64,000 bases of DNA from Metamycoplasma sp051549855. Its GTDB lineage: Bacteria > Bacillota_I > Bacilli_A > Mycoplasmatales > Metamycoplasmataceae. The position numbers and the translations under genes are program-made. The DNA is taken from assembly GCF_051549855.1 (NCBI RefSeq), contig NZ_CP196080.1, positions 310,001 to 374,000 of the forward strand, in the 5' to 3' direction. The notes under the pieces are model-generated. The model saw only the letters and a program-made list of their open reading frames with translations, did no database searches and was not told the origin of the DNA. Shown here piece after piece: positions 45,574 through 57,700 of the stretch (its first letter is position 1; every line of letters starts with the position of its first letter).

Positions 45574-46548
45574 TTATTCTCCTTTCAATTGTCTTTGTCT
45601 TTGTTTTCAGTTGTTAATTGCTTGAGCTAATTCATTAACATTAGTTACTTTTCCAACTCTTACTCCTCTTTGTTCTAATTTACGAACAAAAGTTAGCAAT
45701 TGTGTTGAACGCAAATTGTTTTCAACTAAACATTGTTCATCATTTAGAATGCTGTAGGTGTCACCATCACGAATAATTTCACCATTCTTAAACAAAATGG
45801 TTCTTTTAGTTCAACGTAAAGCATTATCTAAATCATGAGTAACAATAATGATTGTTTTGTTTTCTTTAACATGTAAGTCATAGAAAAGTTGCAACATTTG
45901 TTCAACCCCAGCTGGATCTAGTCCAGCAGTTGGTTCATCAAGAATTAAGAATTTCGGTTCCATTGCCAAAATTCCAGCAAGGGCAACACGACGTTTTTGT
46001 CCACCACTTAAATTAAAAGGTGAACGAGTCAAATAACTTTCAGGCAGTCCAACAATTTTGATGTATTTTTTCGCTAATTCTTTTGCTTTATTAACATCCA
46101 TACCCATTGAAACAGGGCCAAAAATAATATCTTTTTCAATAGTTTTTTCGAATAATTGATATTCAGCAAATTGGAATACTACTCCAACTTGTTTTCTCAG
46201 TGCTTTAATGTTTTTAATTTTGCGTTTAGTATTAACAATTTCAATATCCATTGTTACCAGTTCAACATCTTCTGGTTCAGGACTTGTTTTTGTTTTTCTA
46301 AATTTAGCAAACAAATTCTTTTTTGATTTTTTAAGACTTGTAACATCTTTAAAAGTAATTTTTCCACTATCTGGAATTAGTAATGCATTAAGGTGTTCGA
46401 TAAAAGTAGTTTTTCCACTTCCTGTATGTCCGATGATAGAAATAATTTCACCTTCAGAAATATCTACGCTAATATCTTTTAAAACTTGAATGTGAGTAGG
46501 TAATTTTTTATCAAATTCTTTTGAAATATTGTCAACTTTTATTTGCAT
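45574..46548 (-). CDS. ecfA2: ECF transporter ATP-binding protein EcfA2
   Basis: A 324-aa ABC ATPase. Walker A (GHTGSGKT) is followed by a basic insertion of about 50 residues before the Q-loop (VVFQFAEYQLF). Then come the signature (LSGGQKRRV), Walker B (FLILDEP) with TAGLDP, and the H-loop (VTHDLD). The extra segment and the C-terminal tail make it somewhat longer than the usual 280-290 aa. It starts inside ecfA1 (10-nt overlap) and pairs with EcfA1 under EcfT. Confidence 0.94.
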
Positions 46549-47336
46549 ATTGCTTCAATTAACTCCTGTTCGTTATAAGTTGGTTCTACGCCATCAACTA
46601 ACTCACTAAGCTTGTAGATAAAAGGTGAGTCAATTTTTGCAATTTCCACAATTTCTTTGTTATTTAAGATATCTTTTGGACTTCCTGAAGCAATTAGTTT
46701 TCCACCGCTAAAAACTAACAATTCATCACACAATATTGCTTCATCCATATCATGAGTAACAGAAATTAAAGTTTTATTAGTTTCACGATGCAAATTATGA
46801 ATAATTTCCAAAATTTCATGTTTTCCTTTAGGATCAAGCATTGAAGTTACTTCGTCAAAAATAATAACATCAGGATCAAGAGCAAGAGTTGAAGCAATGG
46901 CAACTCTTTGTTTTTGTCCACCACTTAAATTTTGTGGCTCACGATCTAAACTATCCTGCATTGAAACCAAAGTTGTGTATTTTTCAATCTTTTCTTTCAT
47001 TTGTTCACGCGGAACTAGTTTGTTTTCTAAACCAAAAGCAATATCATCTTCAACTGTCGCTCCAATAAATTGGTTGTCTGGGTTTTGAAAAACAATTCCG
47101 ATTTTTGAACGAATCTTTTGCAAGTTTTCTTTTGAGTACAAAATATCGTCAATGTAAATTTGACCTTCAGTAGCTTTATAAATTGCACTTATTAGTTTCG
47201 AAAGAGTACTCTTTCCACTTCCATTGTGTCCTAAAATACCCACATAGTGGCCAGTTTTAATTTCTAAATTTACTCCTTGTAAAGCGAAAGAATCACTTTC
47301 AGGATATTTATAATACAAGTCTTTAATTTTTATCAT
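46539..47336 (-). CDS. ecfA1: ECF transporter ATP-binding protein EcfA1
   Basis: A 265-aa ATPase with Walker A (GHNGSGKS), Q-loop (VFQNPDNQFIGATVEDDIAFG, typical of EcfA1/CbiO), signature (LSGGQKQRV), Walker B (VIIFDEV, with SMLDPKG) and H-loop (VTHDMD). I place the start at ATG 47336 from homology (IKIKDLYYKYPESD). A longer reading from 47378 is open but would include the promoter. TATAAT lies 7 nt upstream with no Shine-Dalgarno, so the mRNA is probably leaderless. It leads the operon ecfA1-ecfA2-ecfT-ligA. Confidence 0.94.
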   Translation of the reverse strand: MIKIKDLYYKYPESDSFALQGVNLEIKTGHYVGILGHNGSGKSTLSKLISAIYKATEGQIYIDDILYSKENLQKIRSKIGIVFQNPDNQFIGATVEDDIAFGLENKLVPREQMKEKIEKYTTLVSMQDSLDREPQNLSGGQKQRVAIASTLALDPDVIIFDEVTSMLDPKGKHEILEIIHNLHRETNKTLISVTHDMDEAILCDELLVFSGGKLIASGSPKDILNNKEIVEIAKIDSPFIYKLSELVDGVEPTYNEQELIEAICK

Positions 47337-47343
47337 GACTAAT

Positions 47344-47375
47344 ATTATACAAGTTATACTCTTTTTAAGAGTATA
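47344..47375 (-). promoter_or_regulatory. ecfA1 promoter with 9-bp inverted repeat
   Basis: A TATAAT (47344-47349) lies 7 nt before the ATG. A perfect inverted repeat, tatactctt-ttt-aagagtata (47355-47375), covers the -35/spacer position. It has no following T tract, so it is not a terminator and may be an operator. Confidence 0.5.
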
Positions 47376-47383
47376 CAAGCAAT

Positions 47384-47410
47384 AAAAAAGTTGCTAGACT
47401 TGCTAGCAAC
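47384..47410 (-). terminator. metG terminator
   Basis: An 8-bp stem gttgctag/ctagcaac (47390-47410) with loop acttg is followed on the minus strand by six T, 4 nt after the metG stop. Confidence 0.8.
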
Positions 47411-47413
47411 AAC

Positions 47414-48964
47414 TTAGTTAGTTTTGATTCTAGTGAATAAGATTTCGCTAACTAAGCATTTTTTGTTGTCAAACTTGCTAAAATCATATATTTTTTCAAA
47501 ACTTAACTCGTTCTGAGCTAAAAATTTGTTGATTTTCTGACTTTTATTGTTTAAAACAACACTTAACATAACATTAACTGCATACACTCCATTTAAAAGT
47601 ACACACAACACATCATTTAAACGTTCTAAATTGTCTTTTAGTTTTCAAGGTGTAGTCTTGTCAATATATAAATTCAATTCTTTTGAAAGTGCAATTGCAG
47701 CTTTTAGTGCTTTATCAGACTCAAAATTATCAAAATGTTCTTGGTATTCAACAAAACTTGATGCAATTTGTTCATACATTTCTAAATCAATAGACTCTAA
47801 TGATTGCTTTTTGTAAACAATTCCATTGTCAAAAGACTGATTTAGCATTGCTACTGTACGGTTTAATAAGTTACCAAAGTTGTTAGCAAGATCAGCATTT
47901 AGTGTATTAATGAAGTTGTTTAGTTCAAACACTCCATCGTTATTGATATTAATTTGCGACATGAAGAAATATTTTGTTTCTTCGACACCATAGTTTTCAA
48001 TTAAAAAGTAAGGATCTACAGTGTTACCTTTAGATTTTGACATTTTTCCTTCAGGAGTAACAATTCAACCATGAGTCAAGATGCAAGTTGGCAATCTTAA
48101 ATCTAAACTTTTCAAAAAGATAGGTCAATAAATGCAGTGAAAACGAGTAATTTCTTTACCTACAACATGGACAATTTCATTACCGTTTTGTCAGTATTTA
48201 ACATAGTTTGTCTCATCATCTGTTAAATATCCAAGTGCAGTTAAATAGTTAAATAAAGCATCTAATCACACATAGATAACGTGTTTAAACTGTGAAGGAG
48301 TAACAACACTTATTCCTCAATCAAAAGTAATTCTTGTTACGCTCAAGTCTTCTAAACCTTTTTGAATGAAATTATTTAAAAGTTCATTTTTAACCTTATT
48401 TGAAGTCATAAAGTTAGGATTTTCTTGGTAAAAAGCCTCGATTCAAGTACTGAATTTTGACATTTCAAAAAAGTAAGTTTCTTCTTCGATTTCAACTAAT
48501 TCATGTTTTGAAGATGGGTGATAGAATTTACCATCAATTTCAAGTGCTTGTGAAGGTGTAAGGTATTCTTCATCACTTATTGAATATAACCCTTTATATT
48601 TTCCTAAACGTATTAAACCTTTTTCTAGCATTTTTGCAAAAATCTTACGAATTGCGTTTTGGTGATTTGGGGCAGTAGTTCTTGAGAAAAAATCGTATTC
48701 GATTTGACTATCTTTTCATAACTTTTTGAATTGTTCAGCTTGTAAATCAACAAAGGCTTGAGGCTCAATACCTTGAGCTTGAGCACTTTTTTGAATTTTT
48801 TGACCGTGTTCATCGATACCAGTTACAAAAAATGTGTCATATCCTTGCATTTTTTTGTAATTTGCCAAGGTTTTAGCAATCGTTGTTGTGTAAAAATGAC
48901 CGATATGTAAATTTCCATTAGGATAATAAATAGGTGTTGTAATGTAAAATGTCTTGTTTTTCAT
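47414..48964 (-). CDS. metG: Methionyl-tRNA synthetase
   Basis: A 516-aa class I synthetase starting KNKTFYITTPIYYPNGNLHIGH, with the HIGH motif, the VTGIDEHGQKI region and KMSKSKGN for ATP binding. It charges tRNA-Met. It is the short form with no tetrameric zinc cluster pairs visible and no C-terminal dimerisation domain. I prefer ATG 48964 (GGAG six bases upstream) over the in-frame ATG at 48976. Monocistronic, with a -10 box and palindrome upstream and a terminator after it. Confidence 0.95.
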
Positions 48965-48985
48965 TGCTTTCTCCATATTCTTTTA

Positions 48986-49018
48986 ATTATAGATTAAAAC
49001 GCTAGTTTATAAACTAGC
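48986..49018 (-). promoter_or_regulatory. metG promoter with 18-bp perfect palindrome
   Basis: TATAAT (48986-48991) lies about 22 nt before metG. The perfect palindrome gctagtttataaactagc (49001-49018) covers the -35 region. It has no T tract directly after it on either strand. It may be an operator. Confidence 0.5.
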
Positions 49019-49026
49019 CAGGATAT

Positions 49027-49054
49027 AAAAAAATAGGCTTTTTGTGCCTATTTT
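49027..49054 (-). terminator. Terminator overlapping the end of the membrane protein gene
   Basis: Arms aaaataggc (49030-49038) and gcctatttt (49046-49054) form a hairpin followed on the minus strand by T. It includes the stop codon at 49048. Confidence 0.7.
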
Positions 49055-49743
49055 AAAAAGGTTTTTACATCCAATTTTGATTTATTCTTTGAATGAAAAT
49101 TTTTGTAATTTACTATTGCGTATCAAACATTATTAGCAACAATTAAACTTAACAAAACTGGTAAAATTACAATCTGATATGATAATCAAAAACCATTAGT
49201 AAAAAACATTATTGGTTTCAAGATTACTGCTAAGAATAACATCAAGAATGTAGTTGGATAGTAAATAAGATCGATGATTTTTAACTTATCTGTTACATCT
49301 CAAACTGTTGGACGACGATTTTCGCGCACTTTTTTAACAAAGTATCAAATCAAAATTGCCAATACTAAGATCATTACGACAAAAGCAAAGGTACTAAAAA
49401 TTTGTGTTGCTAAAAGTCATTTATCTAGTTTGTCAAAAAGTATGGCTTGTAATACTAAGTTAACAAGTTTGATAACAAAAAAGCTAATTAAAAATACTAA
49501 GAATAAATTAGCGATAAGTGATTCCGTTTTTCTTCAAACGGTAGTTTTTTTCACTTTTAGTGTTTCAAAGGCTAGAAATGAACCTAACACCGAGTACGCA
49601 AAAATTGCGATTATTGGTGCAAAAATTCCCAAAACAGCCATTGGTTCGAATATTAATATAAAAAACAAGCTGATGTTGATAGCTAAGATACTAATTCAAT
49701 TAACTTTAAATATCTTACTTAGATCAATTTTTGTAGTGTGCAT
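49048..49743 (-). CDS. Multi-pass membrane protein (231 aa), unrecognised
   Basis: From ATG 49743 the frame is open to TAG 49048 with seven TGA-coded Trp, which hide it under the standard code. It has about six hydrophobic helices, for example WISILAINISLFFILIF, VLGIFAPIIAIFAYSVL and FAFVVMILVLAILIWYF. A basic loop follows (KKVRENRRPTVWDV), then two more helices and a polar Lys/Asn-rich tail. No transport or enzyme motif is visible. It starts 4 nt after the stop of the 38-aa basic peptide, so the two share a transcript. Confidence 0.8.
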
Positions 49744-49747
49744 TTAT

Positions 49748-49864
49748 CTATTTATTTTCAGCAGCACGTGCATCTCTTCTTTGGTCACGAGCACGTTCTT
49801 TAGCTAGTTTTTTAGCTCTTTTTTCAGCTCTAACTTTGTTTCTTTGTCTGATTTCAATACGCAT
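49748..49864 (-). CDS. Small highly basic peptide (38 aa)
   Basis: ATG 49864 follows a strong Shine-Dalgarno (AGGAGGGAAA) and the frame ends at TAG 49748. The peptide starts MRIEIRQRNKVRAEKRAKK and is one third Arg/Lys with regular Ala/Glu, so it should form a single charged helix. There is a TATAAT upstream. It lies between parC and the membrane protein gene. Such a composition suits nucleic-acid or ribosome binding; no family is recognised. Confidence 0.65.
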   Translation of the reverse strand: MRIEIRQRNKVRAEKRAKKLAKERARDQRRDARAAENK

Positions 49865-49896
49865 TTTCCCTCCTAATGTTGTTAATTTATTTAAAA

Positions 49897-49902
49897 ATTA
49901 TA
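49897..49902 (-). promoter_or_regulatory. -10 box for the small basic peptide gene
   Basis: TATAAT on the minus strand, directly after the parC stop codon and 32 nt before the 38-aa ORF. No good -35. Confidence 0.45.
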
Positions 49903-52581
49903 CTAATTTTTTTTGTTGTTTTTTTCGAGATTGTTGGCTTTTTCAATTAAGGCATCAACATTAAATCAATCTATTATTCCGACATTATCCTGATTTGATT
50001 TTTGGTGTTTTGGCTCGTTTTCTTCTTTTTGTTCACTTGCTATTTCTTCACTTGATAAAGGCTCATCAAAAATGAATGTTTCCATAACATCTACATCTAA
50101 ATTATCATTTTCAGATTCATCAAGAATTTTAGTTTTGGAATTTTTATCTGGACTAATAAATACATTTTTAATAAATCTACCAACGTTTAAATCATTAATT
50201 TTGACAGCACCAAAACTTTCTTTTGGCTGTGAAGCGGGAATATCTTCAACTAATCATCTTTGCAATTTATTTTCTTGCGATGTGTACCAGAACTCAATTC
50301 CTGATTCATAAGTAGCAATATCTTGAATTACAATTGGTTTGTTTTTTAGGATGTAGTAGAAAACTTTTGGTACATTGACTCTTTTAACATCAACAATATT
50401 TTTAGCCAATGCTTTTTTGAATTGTCCTTGTGAAGTTGATAACAATAACTTGTCATTTTCGTTCATTACTAGCACTTTGGCAACATAATTATCGTTTAGT
50501 TTAGTCATTTGCACTCCACTTGCTTTAAGACTATATAGAGGTATTTGACTATTTTCAAAATATTGGTATAGTCCGTCGGAAAGCAAGACAAAAATATTGC
50601 TTTGTGGACTCACAATTTGAGCTGCAACTAATTCATCACTTTCATCTTTTAGTTTGATAGCAAGGAATTTACGATTAGTTTGTTGACTCAATTCTTCAAG
50701 GTTAATTTGCTTTGCTACTCCATATTTTGAAACTAGTAAAACATTATTATTTTGACGGGCATTTTTGAGATTATAAATAGCAACAATTTTTTCACTGCCT
50801 TCTAAACGAGCATAGTCACTTGCATGGGTACCCAGTTCTTTTCAACCGTTTTCTTTTAGGTCGAAACCATTGATAACAAAATAATTACCTTGTGATGTGA
50901 AAAATAATAATTGTGATAGTGAGTTAATTTCTTGTCCAAAAATAACAAAATCGTTTTCTTTTAAATTGTAAGTATCAAAAGAGTTAGCATTAAAAATTTT
51001 GCTGCTTAAACGTTTTATATAACCATCATTTGATACAAAAACATAGAAATCTTCATTTTTTGCCAGTGCTTTTGTGTTTATTTCTGTTTCAATCTTGACA
51101 TGCGAAATTTCACTTCTTCGTGGTAAAGCATATGTTTTCTTAATGTCGTGTAAAAGATCAATTAAGAATTTTTTGAATTCTTGCTCATTAGTTAGAAGTA
51201 AGTCTAGGCAATTAATTTGTTCTTGAAGTTCCTGGCGTTCTTTTTGATACTCTAATTGATCCATTCTAGACAATTTATATAAACGCAATTCGGCAATAGC
51301 TGTTGCTTGTAATTCAGTAAATTTAAACTCACGCATCAAGGCTTCAATTACACCTTTTTTGCTGTTGTCTGACTCACGAATCAGCTTGATTACTGCATCA
51401 CTTATTTCACTAACTCTAATCAATCCTTCAACAATTTCTAGACGACGCGAAATTTTTTCAAAATCATATTTTAAAGCGTCTGTTTTACAGCTAAATAAGT
51501 GTTTTAAGAAGATATCAAGAAGTTGTCTAATACCTAAAAGTTTTGGCGCATTATCGCAAATTGCCACCATGTTGTAATTGAAATATTTTTTAAGATCAGT
51601 CTTTTCAAACAAATAGTTAAGAATTGCTTGTGCATTTGATTCGGTTTCTAACTCAATATAGATACTAATTCCATTTCTTGAAGACTGGTCACGAACTTCT
51701 TTGATTCCATTGATAGTTTTATTAAAAATAAGATTATCAATTTGCTTAATTAATTCAACCTTAACTACTCCATAAGGAATTTCTAGAATTTCAATTGCTT
51801 CAACATTATTATTTTTGTCATAAACTAAACGATGTTTAGCATAAATTTCAACTCTTCCTTTTCCGGTTTCAAATGCTTCTTTGAAGCCATCAATATCACT
51901 AATAATTCCACCAGTTGGAAAATCAGGACCTTGAATGATTTGTAACAATTTTTCATTTGAAATGTGTGGATTTTGAATGATTTTGACACAAGCATCAAGT
52001 AATTCATTTAAATTGTGAGGCGGTATTTCGGTTGCATACCCTTCAGCAATTCCTTTAGCTCCGTTGGCTAGTAAATTAGGAAAATAAGTCGGCAAAACAG
52101 TTGGTTCATATTCAGTGTCATCAAAGTTAGGTGCAAAAGAAACAATTTTTTTATCGATTTCGCCCATTAAAGGATTGGCGATTTTTTCCAGTCTTGTTTC
52201 AGTATAACGCATAGCAGCGGCTGGATCATCATCAATCGAACCTTTATTACCATGCATTTCAATTAATGGTAAAGCCATTTTTCACTCTTGTGACATCCTG
52301 ATTAGTGCTTCATAAATTGAACTATCTCCGTGTGGATGAAAACGACCAATAACATCTCCTACTACTCTGGCTGATTTTTTGAAAGGTTTGTCATTTGTTA
52401 GTGACATTTCTCACATTGAATAAAGAATTCTTCTTTGAACTGGTTTTAATCCGTCTCTTGCATCGGGCAATGCTCTTTGTTGAATAACATATTTTGAATA
52501 ACGATTAAAACCATTAGACATGATGATGTCTAAGCTTTCATTGATGATTTTTTCAATAATTTCATCACGATTTTTAGCCAT
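49903..52581 (-). CDS. parC: DNA topoisomerase IV subunit A
   Basis: An 892-aa ParC. IEMHGNKGSIDDDPAAAMRYTE marks ParC rather than GyrA, with catalytic Tyr near residue 126. The quinolone region FHPHGDSSIYEAL keeps the susceptible-type Ser and Glu. Beta-pinwheel repeats make up the C-terminal part, followed by an acidic, poorly conserved tail of about 100 residues that is longer than usual. Topo IV decatenates daughter chromosomes. ATG 52581 follows AAGGAG, 8 nt after the parE stop. Confidence 0.95.
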
Positions 52582-52589
52582 AAAACTCC

Positions 52590-54506
52590 TTAATCGATTT
52601 TATAGTCATCTTCTTGAGAAAAGTCAATGTTATTTTCAATTCAGCGTTTTCTTGCTTCAGCATTTTTACCCATAAAAGTTGAAACTCTTTTTTCAGCTAA
52701 AACTACATCTTCTAAACTTACTTGAATTAAAGTTCTTGTTTTTGGATTCATAGTAGTTTCCCATAACTGATCAGCATTCATTTCCCCTAACCCTTTATAG
52801 CGTTGCACTGTATAAGAAGAAAATTCAGCTAGTATTTGACGCAATTCTTCATCACTTCAGGCATAAGTTACTGGATCGTATGTTTTAGATTTTCCACTAA
52901 TTTTGTATAAAGGTGGTAAAGCGATGTAGACATGACCATTTTCAATTAATGGTTTCATGTGTCTAAAGAAGAATGTGAGTAAAAGAATTTGGATATGTGC
53001 TCCATCAGTGTCGGCGTCAGTCATAATGATTATTTTGTTATATTGGAGATTTTTAAGATTGAAATCTTCTCCAATTCCAGCTCCTAAAATGTTAATTATT
53101 GTGGCTAGTTCTTCATTTTTTAGAATGTCAAGTAATTTTTCTTTTTCTGAGTTAACAACTTTACCTTTTAGTGGCAAAATAGCTTGAATTTTAGCATCAC
53201 GACCTTGTTTAGCACTCCCACCAGCCGAATCTCCTTCGACTAAGAACAGTTCTTTTTCAGTCGAATTTTTTGATTGGGCAGGAGTTAATTTTCCGCTGAT
53301 AATCTTTTTGTTTTGTAATTTATCTTTTACTTTTCTTACTTCATTACGAGCGTTACGGGCAGCAGTTCTGGCGTCGAATGCTTTCTTGATTTTGTTAAGA
53401 ATTTTTTCTGATTCTTGCTTATTTTCGTTTAGGAAAATTTTTAAATTAGAACTTAATGCTTCATCTACTGCTTCACGTCCTTCTGGAGTTCCTAATTTAT
53501 CTTTAGTTTGTCCCACGAATTCCAAAATAGCTTCAGGAACTTTTAGACTAATAATTGCCGTTAAACCTTCACGAACATCACTTCCATCATAACTAGTTTT
53601 ACCTTTAGCAAAACCTTTTTCTTGTGCATATTCGTTAATTGTTTTAGTTAATGCAGTTTTGAAAGCAGTTTCGTGGGTTCCTCCATCTTTAGTTTTAATG
53701 TTATTAACAAATGAAACAATAGTTTCCGAGTAGCTATCAGTATATTGGATAGCAATTTCAACGTCAATTCCTTTAAATTGTGATTTAAAAAAGATGATGT
53801 CAGTTATTAAGTCTTTGTTTTCATTAACAAAGCGAACATATTCTTTTAAACCATCCTCATATTTAAAAGTTTCACTGGTTTCAGTATTTTCATCAATGAA
53901 CGTAATTTGTAATTTTGAAATCAAAAAACACGATTCACGAATTTTTTCAATGATTGTTTGGGGATTAAACTTAACTTTTTTGAAAATTGTAGGATCAGGT
54001 CAAAAATGAACAAGGGTTCCTTGTTTTGTGGTTGGGCCAATGATTTTTGTTCTTTGAACTATTTCGTCTTGTTTAAATTCAGTTTGATAAATATTTTTGT
54101 TTTTATAAATGGTTGCAACCAAGCGTGAACTAAGGGCATTAACTACAGTTGAACCTACTCCGTGTAGTCCTCCACTGGTTTTATAGACTGAGTCGTCAAA
54201 TTTTCCTCCGGCATGAAGTTCTGTGAAAACCAACTCAACTCCAGTCTTTTTGAACTCTTCACGATAATCAACAGGAATTCCTCTTCCATTATCTTCAACA
54301 CTGATTGATTGATCTTTATGAAGAGTAACGGTAATTTCGGTCGCAAAACCCGCTAAAGCCTCGTCAATTGAGTTATCAATAATTTCTCAAACTAAGTGAT
54401 GTAGTCCATTGATATCTGTAGAACCAATATACATTCCTGGTCTTTTTCTGACTGGTTCTAAACCTCTAAGTACTTTTAAGTCTTTTGATTCGTAATTTGT
54501 ATTCAT
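52590..54506 (-). CDS. parE: DNA topoisomerase IV subunit B
   Basis: A 638-aa ParE. The GHKL ATPase has EIIDNSIDEALAG, VEDNGRGIPV and the lid KTSGGLHGVGS. The TOPRIM domain has the acidic EGDSAGGSAKQGRD and MTDADTDGAHIQ motifs. The sequence after EGDSAGG fits ParE rather than GyrB. It pairs with ParC in the same operon. ATG 54506 has no Shine-Dalgarno, and a TATAAT ends 9 nt upstream, so the transcript is leaderless or nearly so. Confidence 0.95.
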
Positions 54507-54515
54507 TGTTAAATA

Positions 54516-54521
54516 ATTATA
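54516..54521 (-). promoter_or_regulatory. -10 box of parE, close to the start codon
   Basis: TATAAT on the minus strand, 9 nt before the parE ATG. A TTGACT exists upstream, but with a 25-nt spacer, which is too long. Confidence 0.5.
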
Positions 54522-54677
54522 CATTATTCAACTTTTAAAGGTTTTTAGTCAATATAAAAATGAGATTTTGCTGAATTTTTAAAATCCAAAAAAATGCTTA
54601 TTTTGAGTACTTTTTCAGTCTTAGACAAGTTTAAAATGTTTTGCTTTTAGTGCTTTGGTGTTTGGGGCAAAAAAGAT

Positions 54678-54702
54678 AAAAAAACAGCCCAAAAATTGGG
54701 CT
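54678..54702 (-). terminator. Terminator of the rpoB-rpoC operon
   Basis: Stem agccca/tgggct (54686-54702) followed on the minus strand by a T-rich run (seven T), a few bases after the rpoC stop. Confidence 0.8.
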
Positions 54703-54708
54703 ATTTAA

Positions 54709-57700
54709 TTATTCTTCATCGATTTCATAGCTATCTTCATCAGTACTTGAATCATCGAAATATTCGTAAATATTTTCAATTTCTCTTTCTTGGTGAATTT
54801 GAGTTAATTCTTCTTCTAAATCTTTATTTACTGTTTGTAAATCTAAATTCATTTCGTCATCGTTTTTGAAATAGCTAGCAAATGAACGAATGTTGTATTT
54901 TGAATTTTCTTCTACTGGTAAGAAGTTTGTTCCAGCAGGAATTTTCTTACCAACAATGATGTTTTCTTTTAGTCCTTCTAATGGATCTACTTGGTTAGAA
55001 ATTGCTGCATGAACTAAAATCTTTGTAGTTTCTTGGTATGAAGCAGCTGCTAAGAATGAATCACTTAGTAAAGGAGTTTGTTTTGCTCCTTTAATGATGA
55101 TATTTCCATATGGAGGACGTTTGTTTTGTGATAATAATTTTCCACTTTCACTTTGGTAGTCAAAAATGTCAACAATTGCTCCAGCAAAGAATTTAGAATC
55201 TCCTGGATCAGTAATTACAACTTTAGACATCATTTGACGAACAATGATTTCGATATATTTATCACTAATTGCAATTCCTTGTGAACGATAAATTCTTTGA
55301 ATTTCTTTTAGCAAGTAATTCTGTACGGCATGAGCATCGGCAATTTGTAGTAAGTCTTTAAGAATAATTGGACCTTCTGAGATTTTTTGCCCGATACGAA
55401 CATTGTCACCAACTTCAACACGTAGTTTTTTCTTAGTTTCAACGTGTTGAGTAAGAATTTGTGATTCTTTGTTACTGTTAGTGTATTCAATTTTAACTAG
55501 ATAGTGTCCTTCTTTTCCTTCTTGAGTTTCAATTCCAACTACTTGTCCTTCAATAGGAGAAATAACAGCCGGAGTTCCTCAAGGTTGTTCATAAGCATCG
55601 ATTAATTCAGTTAGACGGGTAAATCCACCAGTAATATCTTCAACCCCAGCAACCCCTCCAGAGTGGAAGGTACGCATGGTTAGCTGAGTTCCTGGTTCCC
55701 CGATACTTTGAGCAGCAATAATTCCAACTGCTTCTCCGATGTTTACAAGACGGTTTGTTGCTAAGTCTTTTCCAAAACAGTGTTTACATACACCATTACG
55801 TGTATTACATCCAAAAATTGAACGAATTTCAATTTCTTTAATTTCAGCTTTACGTAATTTAGCTACATCAGCAGGAGTAATAAGTTGGTTTTTAGCAATT
55901 AATAATTTGTTGTTATTATCATAAACATCTTGGTTAGAGAAACGACCTTCAATACGGTCTAACATTGACACGATTGTTTGCTTTGTTTTTGTGTCAGTAA
56001 TGTCTCTAATTAAGAATCCGTAATCTGATCCACAGTCTTCTTCTTTAACAACAATGTTTTGTGCAACGTCAACTAAACGACGGGTTAGATATCCAGATTT
56101 TGAGGTGTTAAGAGCAGTATCGGTTAGTCCTTTACGAGCCCCGTGAGTTGATGAATAGAATTCGTATGCTGTTAGTCCTTCAAGGAATGAAGATTTAACA
56201 GGAACTTCAACAGTTGAACGAACTACCCGGTCGTTTTTAGCATCGGCTTTTAGGGTTTTGGTGTTGTTTGCCATTAGTCCCCGCATACCTGCTAATTGAA
56301 CGTAGTTATTAATTGTTCCCCGAGCCCCTGAGTCAATCATCATAATAACTGGGTTATAAGTATTTTGTTTAATAACTTCACTTAGTTGACTTTGAATTTT
56401 ATCCTTAACTTCAGTTCATTTACGGATAGTTAAGTTATAACGGTCGTCATCAGTTAATTCTCCAGAGTTATAGAATTCTTTTAGTTCGTTGATATATTTA
56501 TCCCCTTCATCAATGAAATCCGATTTTTTGTCAGTTCCGATGATGTCACTAATAGCAATACTAATACCACTCTTTGTTGAGTACTCAAATCCTAGAGCTT
56601 TAATTTTGTCTAGAATTGAAGCTACTTTGTTTGTGTAATCAAATCAAACACCATCTAAAATACGAGCTTTTTCAGCACTTGATAAATAGCTGTAGTAGTT
56701 ACCGTTTGCGTCTGTTTTTGCTTTATTAAAGCAGTGTTCAAAGTGTTTTTCTGTTAGTTGTGCTAATTCATTAGCGTGTAAAGCATTAATGTTTTTACCA
56801 TTGTAATCTAGCAATTGAATGTATTCTGATAAGGTTTGTTTGTAATTTTCAGGAGTTAATTTATCAATCACTGTTGCAATATCTTTAATTGAAACAACTG
56901 AAACATAACGATCGAATACTAAACGAACAATTTTGGCAATGTTTTTCTTGGTAAATGCTTTTTGAATTCCTAACTCATATTTAATGTAACTTTCAATATC
57001 TTGACCACTTCTTAGAACAAAACGTCTTGAGTTTTGTTTGATTTCTTCATTTGTTGTTCCAAAATCAGCGTGGTGAATGAATGGGAATGAGCGTGGGAAT
57101 ACTGAGTTAAAGATGAATTTTCCAACTGAAGAAATGATGTATTTGTCTTCAGGATTGTAAATTGATTCAGATTTATCTTTAATTGCTTCGATTGGCATAG
57201 CAACACGAGCATGTAAGTCTACTCTTTTAGCTTCATAAGCACGCATCATGTGTTCAAAGTCACGGAAAATTCTTCCTTCTCCTTTAGATCCTGGCTTTTC
57301 TAAAGTTAAGTAGTAAAGACCTAAAATCATATCTTGTGAAGGGTTGATGATAGGTTCTCCATCTTTAGGACCTAGAATGTTTTTATTAGCAAGCATTAGT
57401 TCACGAGCTTCTAGTAATGCTTCATCACTAACTGGAACATGGACAGCCATTTGGTCCCCGTCGAAGTCAGCATTGAAGGCAGTACATACTAGTGGGTGTA
57501 ATCTAATAGCTTTCCCCCGAACTAAAACTGGCTCAAATGCTTGAATACTTAGACGGTGAAGGGTTGGTGCCCGGTTAAGAAGCACTAATCTTCCTTTAAT
57601 TACTTCAGCAACATGTGGTCAGATTACTGGGTTTTGATCTTCAATCATTTTTTTGGCTTGTTTAATGGTTGAAGCGATTTCTTTTTCAATTAAAACGTTA

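Noticed and set aside
47337..47378. Upstream in-frame extension of ecfA1 by 14 codons
   Set aside because: It would cover the TATAAT and inverted repeat, and homology starts at the ATG at 47336.
49274..49807. 177-aa plus-strand open frame
   Set aside because: It is antisense to the 231-aa membrane protein, which has better features (hydrophobic helices, coupled start, terminator).
49903..54506. Reading the topoisomerase pair as gyrA/gyrB
   Set aside because: IEMHGNKGSIDDDP in the A subunit and EGDSAGGSAKQGRD in the B subunit are typical of ParC/ParE.
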